Assembly: GCA_900321845.1 (NCBI GenBank)
Contig: ONXT01000184.1
Location: 1 to 23,698, forward strand
DNA: 23,698 nt
DNA from: an uncultured Bacteroidales bacterium
GTDB lineage: Bacteria; Bacteroidota; Bacteroidia; Bacteroidales; WCHB1-69
Reading direction: 5' to 3'
Below are positions 16,647 to 23,698 of this stretch, piece by piece. Position 1 is the first letter of the stretch; each line of letters begins with the position of its first letter. Position numbers and translations under genes: made by a program. The notes under the pieces are model-generated. The model saw nothing but the letters and a program-made list of their open reading frames with translations. It searched no databases and had not been told where the DNA came from.

Positions 16647-19600
16647 TTATTCGATGTTATAAAAATATTGGTTGACTTTTTCTTTGTAGTAATAGTTCAG
16701 GTTGGGCGGAATGGACTTCAGCATCTCGGTCTGCTGCTGTGTTTTTTTGTCGGTGTTCCACTCCTTGGGCGGATTGGGGTTGATGATGTCGCGCCCTTCG
16801 GTGCTTTCGCGTTTTTCTTCCTGTTCGCGCTGCTGTTGCGCCCGTTCGCTTTCCAACATCCGGGTCTCTATTTTCTTTTGCCGGTTGATGGTTTCCGTAT
16901 TGATGATGCGGTTCACGAGTTCCTTCTCGGTCTGTTCCATCTCTTGGATCATCTTCTCGATGGACTTGTCACCCACGCCGTTTTCCGACTTCAGTCCGTC
17001 CTGATACTCCTGCATCATCCGGCGGATGGCTTCCTGCTGGGCGGCCATTTTCGCGAGTTGTTCGCTTATCGACTGCCCTTGTTGCCCTTGTCCTTGCTGT
17101 TTTCCCTGTTCCATTGAGCGTTTGAGGGCTTCCATCTGGCGATTGAGTTGCTGTTGCAGTTCGCGGGCGGTTTTGGCGGATGGCTTCTTCCCCTGTCCGC
17201 CGGGCTTGCTGCAGGAGCCGTTGCCGCTCTTCTTGTTCTTGCAGTTTTTGCACTCGTTCTGCTTTTGTTTCATGTCGTTCATCGACTCGGCGAGCATCAA
17301 GGCGAGGTTGTTCATACTGGTCATGGCAAACTGCTGCTGGCTCATCGCATTTTGCAGCCGACGGTTGGAGATGGAAGAGATGGAACTTTCGATGTAGTTG
17401 TCTATTTTGCCCACTTCGCTCAGAATGAAGGGTTCGACGGCGGACTGGCGATGCGCCAGCGCGTCAAGCGAGTCGGCAATCATCTGCATGTTGTCGCGGA
17501 TGTTGTGCTGGGCACGCATCACGTCCGTCAATCGCGCAGATTGCGGGGTGAGCGTCTTCAGCGTGGTGATGTTGCTCTCTTGATTGAACGAAATCTGAAC
17601 CAGATTGTCCAGAATCTGGCGGATGGACTCGATGTCTTCCGACAGGTTCTCCTCTTCGTTTTCCAGCATGTTCTGCTCCATCTCATCGGCCATCTGCTCC
17701 ATTTTATCGCCCGCATCTTGCTGGCTTTGAGAGGCTTTGCTCCGATTGTTCTTGTTGAGCGCATCCTTGCTATCCTTGATGTCCTGATTGATTTGCTGCT
17801 GAAGTTTGTCGGTATTGAGCAATTTGTTGGGATCTTCCAACTCCTGGTTCAACTTTTGCAGCTCCTTCAAATCGTTTTTGATTTTATTGAATTGATTTTC
17901 AATATTTTGCTGTTTCTTCAATGCCTCTTCCTTGTTGAGTGCCTTCGCTTCGGTCTCTTTGGAAAGCATTTTCTGTTCTTCCGATAGCTTTTTCGTCTGG
18001 TCAATGATGTCGTTGTACTTTTTTTCAAACTCAAGTTGCTTGTACAGAGAGAGTTGCTGGTCGAGCGATTTGTTCAGCTCCTCGGTGCTCAACTTCATGT
18101 TCTTCATCTGGTTCTGAACATCCTCTTTCTTGTTGAGCTGGTCCATCATATTCTGCATCTTTTCCAGCATCTGCTTCATCTCGTCGGAAAGCACCTCATT
18201 GAAGCGTTTTTGCAGCTCTTTTTGTTTTTCAATAATACTTTCAGGAATGTTTTTGTATTGATTTTCAATGGCATTCTGCTGCTGTTGATTCTGTTTCAGC
18301 TCATCAATCTGTTTTTTCAGTTCCTGATATTGCTGCATCAGATTTTCGAGCTTCTTTTTGTCTTGCCACGTAAGTTCCTTGTTTTGAAGCATTTGTTCTT
18401 CCAATTTGGAGATGTCTTTCAACAAATCCTTGGATTCTTCAATGAGGTTTTCGAGGTCGTCTTTGGTACGGGAACTGCTCTTTTCAATTTCGGCATCGAT
18501 TTCCGCTTCGGTTTTCACTCGATAGACTTCGTTGGTGGTGCGGGCGGCTTTTGCACCGTTAACTCCGTCATTATCAAATACTTCAAAATGGTAATCCAGC
18601 CGGTAACCCGGTTCCAACTGTAAGGCCGTTGCATCGAAATAGTAGTAGAAGTCCTGCACAGTGGCCTGCGGGTTGATATCGATGTTGACGGTTTTGTTGA
18701 CTTCGAGGGCGTGGTCGTCTTTGTCGTATTTGGTATAGACGAAGCGGGCGCGTGTGAATCCGTAGTCATCCTTGATGTTTCCCTTGAAGTAAATGCGGCC
18801 GGGCAACACGGAGTCGGCTTGGCTGACCACTGAAATTTCGGGGTATTGGTCTGCGATTACGCTGATGCTGTGCTTGAGCGTGTCCTTGCTTTCGCAGAAT
18901 TGGTTTTTGTTGGTGATGGCATAGTCGAAGGAGGTGCGGGCGACCTTCGAGATTTTGTAAATGTCTTTGTCAGTGCTGATTACCTCGGTTTTGTCAGGTA
19001 GAATGAACGAGAGATTCCGGGTGTTTTTGGTGTAGAAAGCCCATGTGATTTGGGTGCCGTCGGGGATGGTGACATCGCCGTTGTTATCTACCGTCTCGTC
19101 GTTCTTGTGGAGGTAGGCGGGGTAGTGCAAAGTCATTGAATAGCTGATGATGACGGGCTTCGGAAGTACTTTCAGCGTGTATTCAGGGGAGGTCACCTCG
19201 TCAGTGAAGATGTTGAAGTCGGTGTTGGCCTGAAGATTTTTGAAGGTGTAGGTGAAATGGATGTTGTCGGCTTTTGCAAGCTGGTATTTCTTGTTGCCGA
19301 TGGCGATATAAATCGCGCTGGGAGTTTCTTCGCCATTGACTTTGACGCGCAGCACGAACTCTTCGTTCTGGAAAGTTTGAAGCTTATCGTTCTGAATGTC
19401 AAATGAATAGGGTGCGGGTTTTTCGTAGTAGGTGTTGTAATGGATGATTCTTTCGGAAGATTGGGTGAACACTTCGCTTTTTACGGCAAAAATGACGATA
19501 AAGAGCAGAATCGGAATCAAAGCCCATTTGATGTATTTGGCCGTTTTCTTGAATGGGATGGCTTTGTTGAATTGAAAAGGCTTGATGGTGTCGATTTTGG

Positions 19601-20006
19601 TGTCGATTGCCTTGGAGAGAAGTTCAAGGCTGGCGTAGTCGCCACTTTCAATCATTTGTTCCAACTGAAAGATATTCAGCAGTTTATCATCTATTTGCGG
19701 GAAATGTTTGCCGATGATTTCAGCGATTTGTTCGTTGGTGAGCTGCTTGCCCATTCCCAACAATTTGGCCAGCGGGATGGCGATGTAGGCGATGAAAGTG
19801 GCACCGAAGAGGGCGATGTAGGAGAAGAAGAGTGCGGTGCGGACGGTGCTGTTGAAGTAGGAGAAGTACTCCAACACCGCGTATGCGATGAACACGAGAA
19901 GCGTGATGATGACAAACAGGATGGCACCCTTCAACAATTTGTTGAGGTAATACTTGCGGATGAACTCGCGAATCTTCCCGTGAATGAATTCCCTGTTACT
20001 GTTCAT
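16647..20006 (-). CDS. DUF4175-type giant membrane-anchored coiled-coil protein
   Basis: The molecular function is not known to me. The 1119-residue protein has two N-terminal membrane spans (about 25-47 and 56-79), a linker and a third span (about 160-175). Strand-rich segments (about 190-490) resembling Ig-like or bacterial surface domains follow. Next comes a long coiled coil (about 500-785) very rich in Q, K, E and L, then a helical domain (about 785-915). A small cysteine group (C919, C922, C932) precedes a GGQGKK-type basic stretch, and the tail is Q-rich. The third span should leave the long coiled coil on one face of the inner membrane; which face is not certain. Its ATG overlaps the end of the LUD gene by 11 bases. 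Assignment to DUF4175 is from memory of Bacteroidota proteins of this size and layout. Confidence 0.82.
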   Translation of the reverse strand: MNSNREFIHGKIREFIRKYYLNKLLKGAILFVIITLLVFIAYAVLEYFSYFNSTVRTALFFSYIALFGATFIAYIAIPLAKLLGMGKQLTNEQIAEIIGKHFPQIDDKLLNIFQLEQMIESGDYASLELLSKAIDTKIDTIKPFQFNKAIPFKKTAKYIKWALIPILLFIVIFAVKSEVFTQSSERIIHYNTYYEKPAPYSFDIQNDKLQTFQNEEFVLRVKVNGEETPSAIYIAIGNKKYQLAKADNIHFTYTFKNLQANTDFNIFTDEVTSPEYTLKVLPKPVIISYSMTLHYPAYLHKNDETVDNNGDVTIPDGTQITWAFYTKNTRNLSFILPDKTEVISTDKDIYKISKVARTSFDYAITNKNQFCESKDTLKHSISVIADQYPEISVVSQADSVLPGRIYFKGNIKDDYGFTRARFVYTKYDKDDHALEVNKTVNIDINPQATVQDFYYYFDATALQLEPGYRLDYHFEVFDNDGVNGAKAARTTNEVYRVKTEAEIDAEIEKSSSRTKDDLENLIEESKDLLKDISKLEEQMLQNKELTWQDKKKLENLMQQYQELKKQIDELKQNQQQQNAIENQYKNIPESIIEKQKELQKRFNEVLSDEMKQMLEKMQNMMDQLNKKEDVQNQMKNMKLSTEELNKSLDQQLSLYKQLEFEKKYNDIIDQTKKLSEEQKMLSKETEAKALNKEEALKKQQNIENQFNKIKNDLKELQKLNQELEDPNKLLNTDKLQQQINQDIKDSKDALNKNNRSKASQSQQDAGDKMEQMADEMEQNMLENEEENLSEDIESIRQILDNLVQISFNQESNITTLKTLTPQSARLTDVMRAQHNIRDNMQMIADSLDALAHRQSAVEPFILSEVGKIDNYIESSISSISNRRLQNAMSQQQFAMTSMNNLALMLAESMNDMKQKQNECKNCKNKKSGNGSCSKPGGQGKKPSAKTARELQQQLNRQMEALKRSMEQGKQQGQGQQGQSISEQLAKMAAQQEAIRRMMQEYQDGLKSENGVGDKSIEKMIQEMEQTEKELVNRIINTETINRQKKIETRMLESERAQQQREQEEKRESTEGRDIINPNPPKEWNTDKKTQQQTEMLKSIPPNLNYYYKEKVNQYFYNIE

Positions 20007-21084
20007 TTTCCTGATGTTCTTGGAGCCATTTCAAATTGTAGAAAGCCCCTTTTTGGTTCTTGAAGTAATTGTGGAGCATACGGTTATCTCCGTACCGTTT
20101 CTTGAGAAAGAAATAGCGGTTGAGGCCTTTGCTCATTTTGTTGAGTTTCTTTCTCTTGGCAAAAACTTTGGCCTGGCCGTTGTTGTCTTTCCGTTCTTTG
20201 CGCGACATTTGCATCTCGTTGATGAGCAAATCGGTGAAAGGCACTTGCACGGGGCACACCTGATCGCAGTTGCCGCAAAGAAGCGTGCTTTTGAAGATGT
20301 TCCCGGCGAGGCGCTCTTCCTCGAAGCAGTTCGCCTTTACCAAATCAATGGGCGACTGTTCTTTGGTGTAGTGGTAAACCGGGCAGACGCTCTTGCATTT
20401 CCCGCAGCCGATGCAGTAGAGGGAATTGCGTAATTTGCTGTCGGACAATATCTTGGTAACGCCATTGTCGTAGAGGAAAACGTGAATCTGTACTTCTTGG
20501 CTTTCAAATTCGTCCAAGCCCACGATTTTGCTCTTTTCAATGCGCATGAATGGTCGGTTGATGATTTTCACGTCCTCGGGAAGGAATTTTTCGGTCTGAT
20601 AGTAGGAGCGCAAGTAGAGAATGGTTTCCAATTCGGAAAGTTTGTTTACTAACTTGCTGATATCCAATATGATGAAAATGTTGGAAACGAGATTGAAGCA
20701 GTTTTTGCAGTTCTTGTTTAGCAGTATGAGGGAGCCGGTTTCCACCACGCCGAAATCTGCCTGCGTGACAAGGATGTTGGCGTTTACCTGGCCATTTTCG
20801 AGTTCGGCCACGGAGATTTTCTGTACGACCTTTGTGTTGTTGAAATTTTCCGGGATTTTGGGGATGTCGAAGCAGATGCGGTTGTAGAGTTTGTTTGGGA
20901 AAAGCCCGAACATCATACTGACGAGATCGTCTTGGGTGGAGGCCCAATAGACCTTGAAGTTTTTGCCCATCAGTTTTTTCTCGAAGGCGGGGAGTTGGTT
21001 TCCCATATCTTCGATATAGGAATGGCGGGCGATGTAGGCTCGCGTCTTAATAAACTCCATGTCAACGTTTTGAGAAATTTCCAT
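19996..21084 (-). CDS. LUD-domain protein with C-terminal iron-sulfur motifs (LutB-like)
   Basis: LutB-type proteins belong to L-lactate oxidation complexes with LutA and LutC. This 362-residue protein has a LUD domain over about 20-200 (ITVxxAD-like stretch NILVTQADFGVVETGSLI at 103-120). A ferredoxin-like part follows, with C224, C227, C230 and C234 (CIGCGKCKSVCP), a classical 4Fe-4S motif. A second group, C270, C273 and C277 (CGNCDQVCP), lacks the first cysteine of the usual four; C253 might replace it. It is shorter than typical LutB (about 475 residues). No LutA or LutC gene is near, so lactate oxidation should not be assumed. It starts 2 bases after rpiB and overlaps DUF4175 by 11 bases. 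The second in-frame ATG at codon 9 is an alternative start. Confidence 0.85.
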   Translation of the reverse strand: MEISQNVDMEFIKTRAYIARHSYIEDMGNQLPAFEKKLMGKNFKVYWASTQDDLVSMMFGLFPNKLYNRICFDIPKIPENFNNTKVVQKISVAELENGQVNANILVTQADFGVVETGSLILLNKNCKNCFNLVSNIFIILDISKLVNKLSELETILYLRSYYQTEKFLPEDVKIINRPFMRIEKSKIVGLDEFESQEVQIHVFLYDNGVTKILSDSKLRNSLYCIGCGKCKSVCPVYHYTKEQSPIDLVKANCFEEERLAGNIFKSTLLCGNCDQVCPVQVPFTDLLINEMQMSRKERKDNNGQAKVFAKRKKLNKMSKGLNRYFFLKKRYGDNRMLHNYFKNQKGAFYNLKWLQEHQENEQ

Positions 21085-21086
21085 GG

Positions 21087-21515
21087 CTATTGGATGTTAA
21101 TTTTGCGGACTCTTCTTTCGTGGCGGCCTCCTTCGAAGGGGGTGTCGAAAAAGGTGGCGATGAGGTCGAAGGCGGTGGCTTGGTCGATGAAGCGGGCGGG
21201 AAGGGCGAGCACGTTGGCATTGTTGTGTTGACGGGCGAGGGCGGCGATGTCGTGGTTCCAGCAGAGTGCCGCGCGCACGTTGGCATGCTTGTTAGCGGTG
21301 ATGGCGACTCCGTTGCCGGTTCCGCAAATCAGGATTCCACGAGCGGTATCGTCCTTGGAAACCGCATCGGCCAACGGATGTGCAAAATCCGGATAATCAA
21401 CGCTTTCCGTTGAAAATGTCCCATGGTCTTCCCACTCGAAACCATTGGAAAAATGTTGTTTGACGGCTTCTTTCAATTCATATCCGGCATGGTCGGAGGC
21501 AATATGTACTTTCAT
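21087..21515 (-). CDS. rpiB: Ribose-5-phosphate isomerase B
   Basis: RpiB interconverts ribose 5-phosphate and ribulose 5-phosphate in the pentose phosphate pathway. The 142-residue protein has the N-terminal MKVHIASDHAGYELK with D8 and H9. The catalytic cysteine C64 lies in ILICGTGNGVAI, with H97 in ARQHNNANVL and the phosphate-binding basic GGRHERRV near the end. The start at 21515 was chosen over the longer frame from 21566, which would add a Cys/Lys-rich stretch lying over the promoter. It is the first gene of the seven-gene run, and the LUD gene follows after 2 bases. Allose 6-phosphate isomerase is a side activity of the family, but no allose genes are nearby. Confidence 0.95.
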   Translation of the reverse strand: MKVHIASDHAGYELKEAVKQHFSNGFEWEDHGTFSTESVDYPDFAHPLADAVSKDDTARGILICGTGNGVAITANKHANVRAALCWNHDIAALARQHNNANVLALPARFIDQATAFDLIATFFDTPFEGGRHERRVRKINIQ

Positions 21516-21540
21516 AAAATGCGCTTTTTTACAAAACTTG

Positions 21541-21571
21541 CAAAAATACAAATTTAATCGGCACAAACCAA
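21541..21571 (-). promoter_or_regulatory. Bacteroidota-type promoter for the rpiB-to-rodA operon
   Basis: On the minus strand TTG (21571-21569), a 20-base spacer and TATTTTTG (21548-21541) match both halves of the Bacteroidota consensus. The predicted start of transcription is about 20 bases before the rpiB ATG at 21515. This is the best promoter match in the window. Confidence 0.6.
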
Positions 21572-21584
21572 GCCGAAAATGAGG

Positions 21585-21623
21585 TTTTTTGAAGAAAAAG
21601 TTTGCGTCACTTTCCTCAAAAAA
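21585..21623 (-). terminator. AT-rich hairpin between the barrel protein gene and rpiB
   Basis: TTTTTTGA (21585-21592) pairs with TCAAAAAA (21616-21623), and an inner AAAGT/ACTTT stem (21597-21601 with 21609-21613) closes a seven-base loop. It lies just after the barrel gene stop and just before the rpiB promoter. It may end the upstream transcript, but no T tract follows the second arm. Confidence 0.35.
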
Positions 21624-21645
21624 ATCCTGGAAAAGATGTCAATGT

Positions 21646-22536
21646 CTATTTGTGCTTTTTCATGGCGCTGCTCTTGCTGTAGCGCGGTTTCCCGGTGCCC
21701 AAATTGGAGCGGTAGCGCATTTTTTTGTACTGTTTGGTCACTCCGTCGTCCTTCAGTGCGTCGTTGGCGGTGTTGCTGCGTGGATTTCCGCCCCTAACTA
21801 CAGGAAAATCAAACTGATAGCTGACGCCAATCACGGTGTTCCAAACACCTTCGAAACTGCGTTCGCCCAGAACCACATCCACATAGTCGGAGGCAATCCA
21901 AGTGATGCCGGTTTCCAAGAAGATGCGCAATTCCGGAATCGGACGGAAACTGCCGCCAATGCCGACGGGCATGCCAAAAGTGTACCGATAGCCCTTGGGT
22001 TTGGGCGCGGGGCTCAAACTGGAGTAGATGGTCTCGTAGTTGTCGGGATAGGTGCGTATTTCTCCGGTTCCCGTGTCCCACAATGTGCTGCGGAAACCAT
22101 ACAGCCCGAAGCCGATTTTGGGATAAACAGCCCATTTTGTATCCAAATTGCACATCGATAGAATGTCTAACGTGTTGGAAATCACGATTTCGTTATTCAA
22201 ATAGGACTTGAATTCCCGTGAGGTGTACTTGTCTTTGCCGGATACGTTGGCCAACTTGAATTCAACGGCCAAAGTCCAGAACGGGGTCATTCTTTTGCCG
22301 AAATAGCCTCCGATGACAAAATGTCGGTTTTTATAGAAGGAAGCTTGGAATGGTGTGGCGGGAAAAATTTTGTTGGTGTTGTCATTTACATCGCCAAAAA
22401 AGGAGTTCACGCCGAAATCGACGCCGCCTTCCCAAGCTTCATAGTAGTGGTAGAAATAGTAGTTATCTGTTTGAGAATGAAGCGGAAAGGTGATGACAGT
22501 CAAAAGTATGATGAAGCAAAGCCGACTTGTTTTCAT
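21646..22536 (-). CDS. Outer-membrane beta-barrel protein with basic C-terminal tail
   Basis: No named family is recognised. The 296-residue protein has a signal peptide (MKTSRLCFIILLTVITFPLHSQ, cleavage after SQ). The following ~230 residues look like amphipathic barrel strands: GGVDFGVNSFFGDVND, FWTLAVEFKLANV, YPKIGFGLYGFRS, GMPVGIGGSFRPIPELRIFLETGITWI and VWNTVIGVSYQFDFP. The opening GVNSFFGDVNDN resembles small Bacteroidota porin-like proteins. After the last strand there are about 50 residues rich in R and K, ending in KKHK, instead of the aromatic residue that usually closes a barrel protein. It starts 6 bases after the stop of the carrier gene, so the two are probably one operon. The function is unknown. 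Confidence 0.78.
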   Translation of the reverse strand: MKTSRLCFIILLTVITFPLHSQTDNYYFYHYYEAWEGGVDFGVNSFFGDVNDNTNKIFPATPFQASFYKNRHFVIGGYFGKRMTPFWTLAVEFKLANVSGKDKYTSREFKSYLNNEIVISNTLDILSMCNLDTKWAVYPKIGFGLYGFRSTLWDTGTGEIRTYPDNYETIYSSLSPAPKPKGYRYTFGMPVGIGGSFRPIPELRIFLETGITWIASDYVDVVLGERSFEGVWNTVIGVSYQFDFPVVRGGNPRSNTANDALKDDGVTKQYKKMRYRSNLGTGKPRYSKSSAMKKHK

Positions 22537-22542
22537 GGTTTT

Positions 22543-23698
22543 TTAAAATCCGTTGAGGGGTAAATAAATGGTCGGCAAAAGTAACAAAAATCCTATAATT
22601 ATCAGGATGAGGATGAAAGGAAAAATAAATTTTGCCCATTTGGCGTAGGGGACGCGGGCGATGCCGAGGGCACCGATGAGAACGCCCGATGTGGGGGTGA
22701 TCATATTGGTGAATCCGTCGCCGAATTGGAACGCGAGCACGTTGATTTGGCGGGAGATTCCCATCAGGTCGGAAAATTCCGCCATCATGGGGATGGTGAG
22801 TGCGGCCTTGGCGGAGCCGGAAGGAATAATTAAATTCAACAGGTTCTGTATCAAGTACATACCGCCTACTGCGCCCTCTTTTCCGGTGTCGGCCATCAGG
22901 TTGGATGCGCCGTAAAGGATGGTGTCGATGATTTTCCCATCTTGCAGAATGATGATGATGCCGCCCGCGATGCCCACCACCAAGGCGGGAGTCAGCATAT
23001 CGCCGCACCCTTCCAAAAACTGGCGAATGAGTTGGTCGAAGCGGGTGTTGAAGGCAAGTCCAGCAGCTAAGCCCATAGCGAAGAACAGCCCGGCAATCTC
23101 ACCCACATACCAGCCGTATCCCAAGACGCCCACCACCAGCATGACAATGGTGAGCAACAGCAACGTGAGAATGAAACCATGTACGGATTTATACGCGGCG
23201 TAAAATCCCAACGCAATGTAAATCACTGCAATAATGGGGAAAAGAATCAACTCGTAGTGCCCGTTTCCAATGGTGATCTGCGTTTTCGGGAAGAAGAAGG
23301 CGAGGAAAATCATCAGCCCGGCAACCACCCCGTAAACCACCCATGTGGCAACCGTTGACTTTTGCGGTTTCACCTCTTCGTTCTTGACCACCTTGTCGCG
23401 CCAATAGGCGTCCAGCTCGTACATGAATGACTTTTGGGGATTCTTCTTGACTCGGGCGGCGTAAATCAGGGTGAAGACGATGGCGATGGTGGTGAGGATG
23501 AGCCAGCAGAGACAACGGTATTCCAATCCGGAGAAGGGTTGCAGCCCTGAGAGCCCCTGCGCGATTCCAATGGTGAACGGGTTGAAGATGGCGCCGGCAA
23601 AGCCTACATGTGCCGCCACATAGCACATCAGCACGCCCGTGATCGAATCGTAGCCCATGGAGATGGCCAATGGCACAAAAATCACCATAAACGCCAGT
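22543..23698 (-). CDS. YfcC/DcuC-type C4-dicarboxylate or amino-acid carrier, C-terminal part
   Basis: This is an inner-membrane secondary carrier of the YfcC family (related to DcuC, anaerobic C4-dicarboxylate carrier). About 385 codons are visible, and the frame is open to the edge (upstream codons L-A-F precede MVIFVPL), so the true start lies outside. Long hydrophobic spans include WVVYGVVAGLMIFLAFFFP, ILFPIIAVIYIALGFYAAY and FIFPFILILIIIGFLLLLP. Family signatures visible are AAHVGFAGAIFNPFTIGIAQ, GDMLTPALVVGIAGGI, NLIIPSGSAKAALTIPMMAE and QFGDGFTNMITPTSGVLIG. The last two are the conserved loop motifs of this superfamily. Substrate cannot be fixed; dicarboxylates, amino acids or peptide-derived compounds are all possible. 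An outer-membrane protein gene follows after 6 bases. Confidence 0.9.
   Translation of the reverse strand, partial: LAFMVIFVPLAISMGYDSITGVLMCYVAAHVGFAGAIFNPFTIGIAQGLSGLQPFSGLEYRCLCWLILTTIAIVFTLIYAARVKKNPQKSFMYELDAYWRDKVVKNEEVKPQKSTVATWVVYGVVAGLMIFLAFFFPKTQITIGNGHYELILFPIIAVIYIALGFYAAYKSVHGFILTLLLLTIVMLVVGVLGYGWYVGEIAGLFFAMGLAAGLAFNTRFDQLIRQFLEGCGDMLTPALVVGIAGGIIIILQDGKIIDTILYGASNLMADTGKEGAVGGMYLIQNLLNLIIPSGSAKAALTIPMMAEFSDLMGISRQINVLAFQFGDGFTNMITPTSGVLIGALGIARVPYAKWAKFIFPFILILIIIGFLLLLPTIYLPLNGF

Noticed and set aside
17148..17987. 279-codon plus-strand open frame opposite DUF4175, very rich in Leu, Val and Phe
   Set aside because: The antisense of the Gln/Lys/Glu-rich coiled coil automatically reads as hydrophobic residues; it looks like a membrane protein only for that reason.
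21516..21645. Small RNA or riboswitch in the longest gap (130 bases)
   Set aside because: It contains one AT-rich hairpin and the rpiB promoter; no conserved riboswitch core was recognised.
1..23698. Mobile element, prophage or defence island
   Set aside because: No transposase, integrase, terminal inverted repeat, nuclease or restriction gene was found, and all genes run in one direction with even spacing.

Overview
The window is a gene-dense bacterial chromosome segment with 19 protein-coding genes, all on the minus strand, so the biological reading order runs from high to low coordinates. The gene families point to Bacteroidota, most likely Bacteroidales: a DUF4175-type giant membrane protein, the long form of urocanate hydratase, a split transketolase half and small outer-membrane barrels. 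Several promoter-like boxes also match the Bacteroidota -7 consensus TAnnTTTG, and Shine-Dalgarno sequences are hard to find. No rRNA, tRNA, CRISPR, insertion sequence or prophage gene was seen. The longest gap between genes is 130 bases (21516-21645), so no gene-free stretch exceeds 300 bases.

Layout in reading order. (1) 23698-21646: the C-terminal part of a YfcC/DcuC-type carrier, followed 6 bases later by an outer-membrane barrel protein with a basic tail. (2) 21515-12095: a tight run of seven genes, rpiB, a LUD-domain iron-sulfur protein, DUF4175, a small uncharacterised protein, a polyprenyl diphosphate synthase, PBP2 (mrdA) and RodA. It starts after a good Bacteroidota-type promoter and has gaps of -11 to 24 bases throughout. 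(3) 12054-9799: ugd and a UDP-glucuronate decarboxylase, a two-step route from UDP-glucose to UDP-xylose. (4) 9741-8572: a secreted Thr/Asn/Lys-rich protein with a tandem repeat and a Tyr-rich C-terminal domain. (5) 8501-6822: the ABC-F translation factor EttA. (6) 6734-2169: an outer-membrane protein, the Kdo transferase WaaA and the primosomal helicase PriA. (7) 2096-1146: a transketolase C-terminal half without its partner, then an ECF sigma factor (1107-556), and at the edge the start of hutU (470-1).

The main theme is envelope construction: wall elongation (PBP2 and RodA), isoprenoid precursor supply, Kdo addition to lipid A, UDP-sugar supply and several outer-membrane or secreted proteins. 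Carbon-metabolism genes (rpiB, transketolase half, hutU) and housekeeping genes (priA, ettA) lie among them. Nothing here is an obvious defence or mobile system. The most promising under-described element is the seven-gene operon that places DUF4175, a small unknown protein and a LUD/Fe-S protein in one transcript with the wall-elongation pair.
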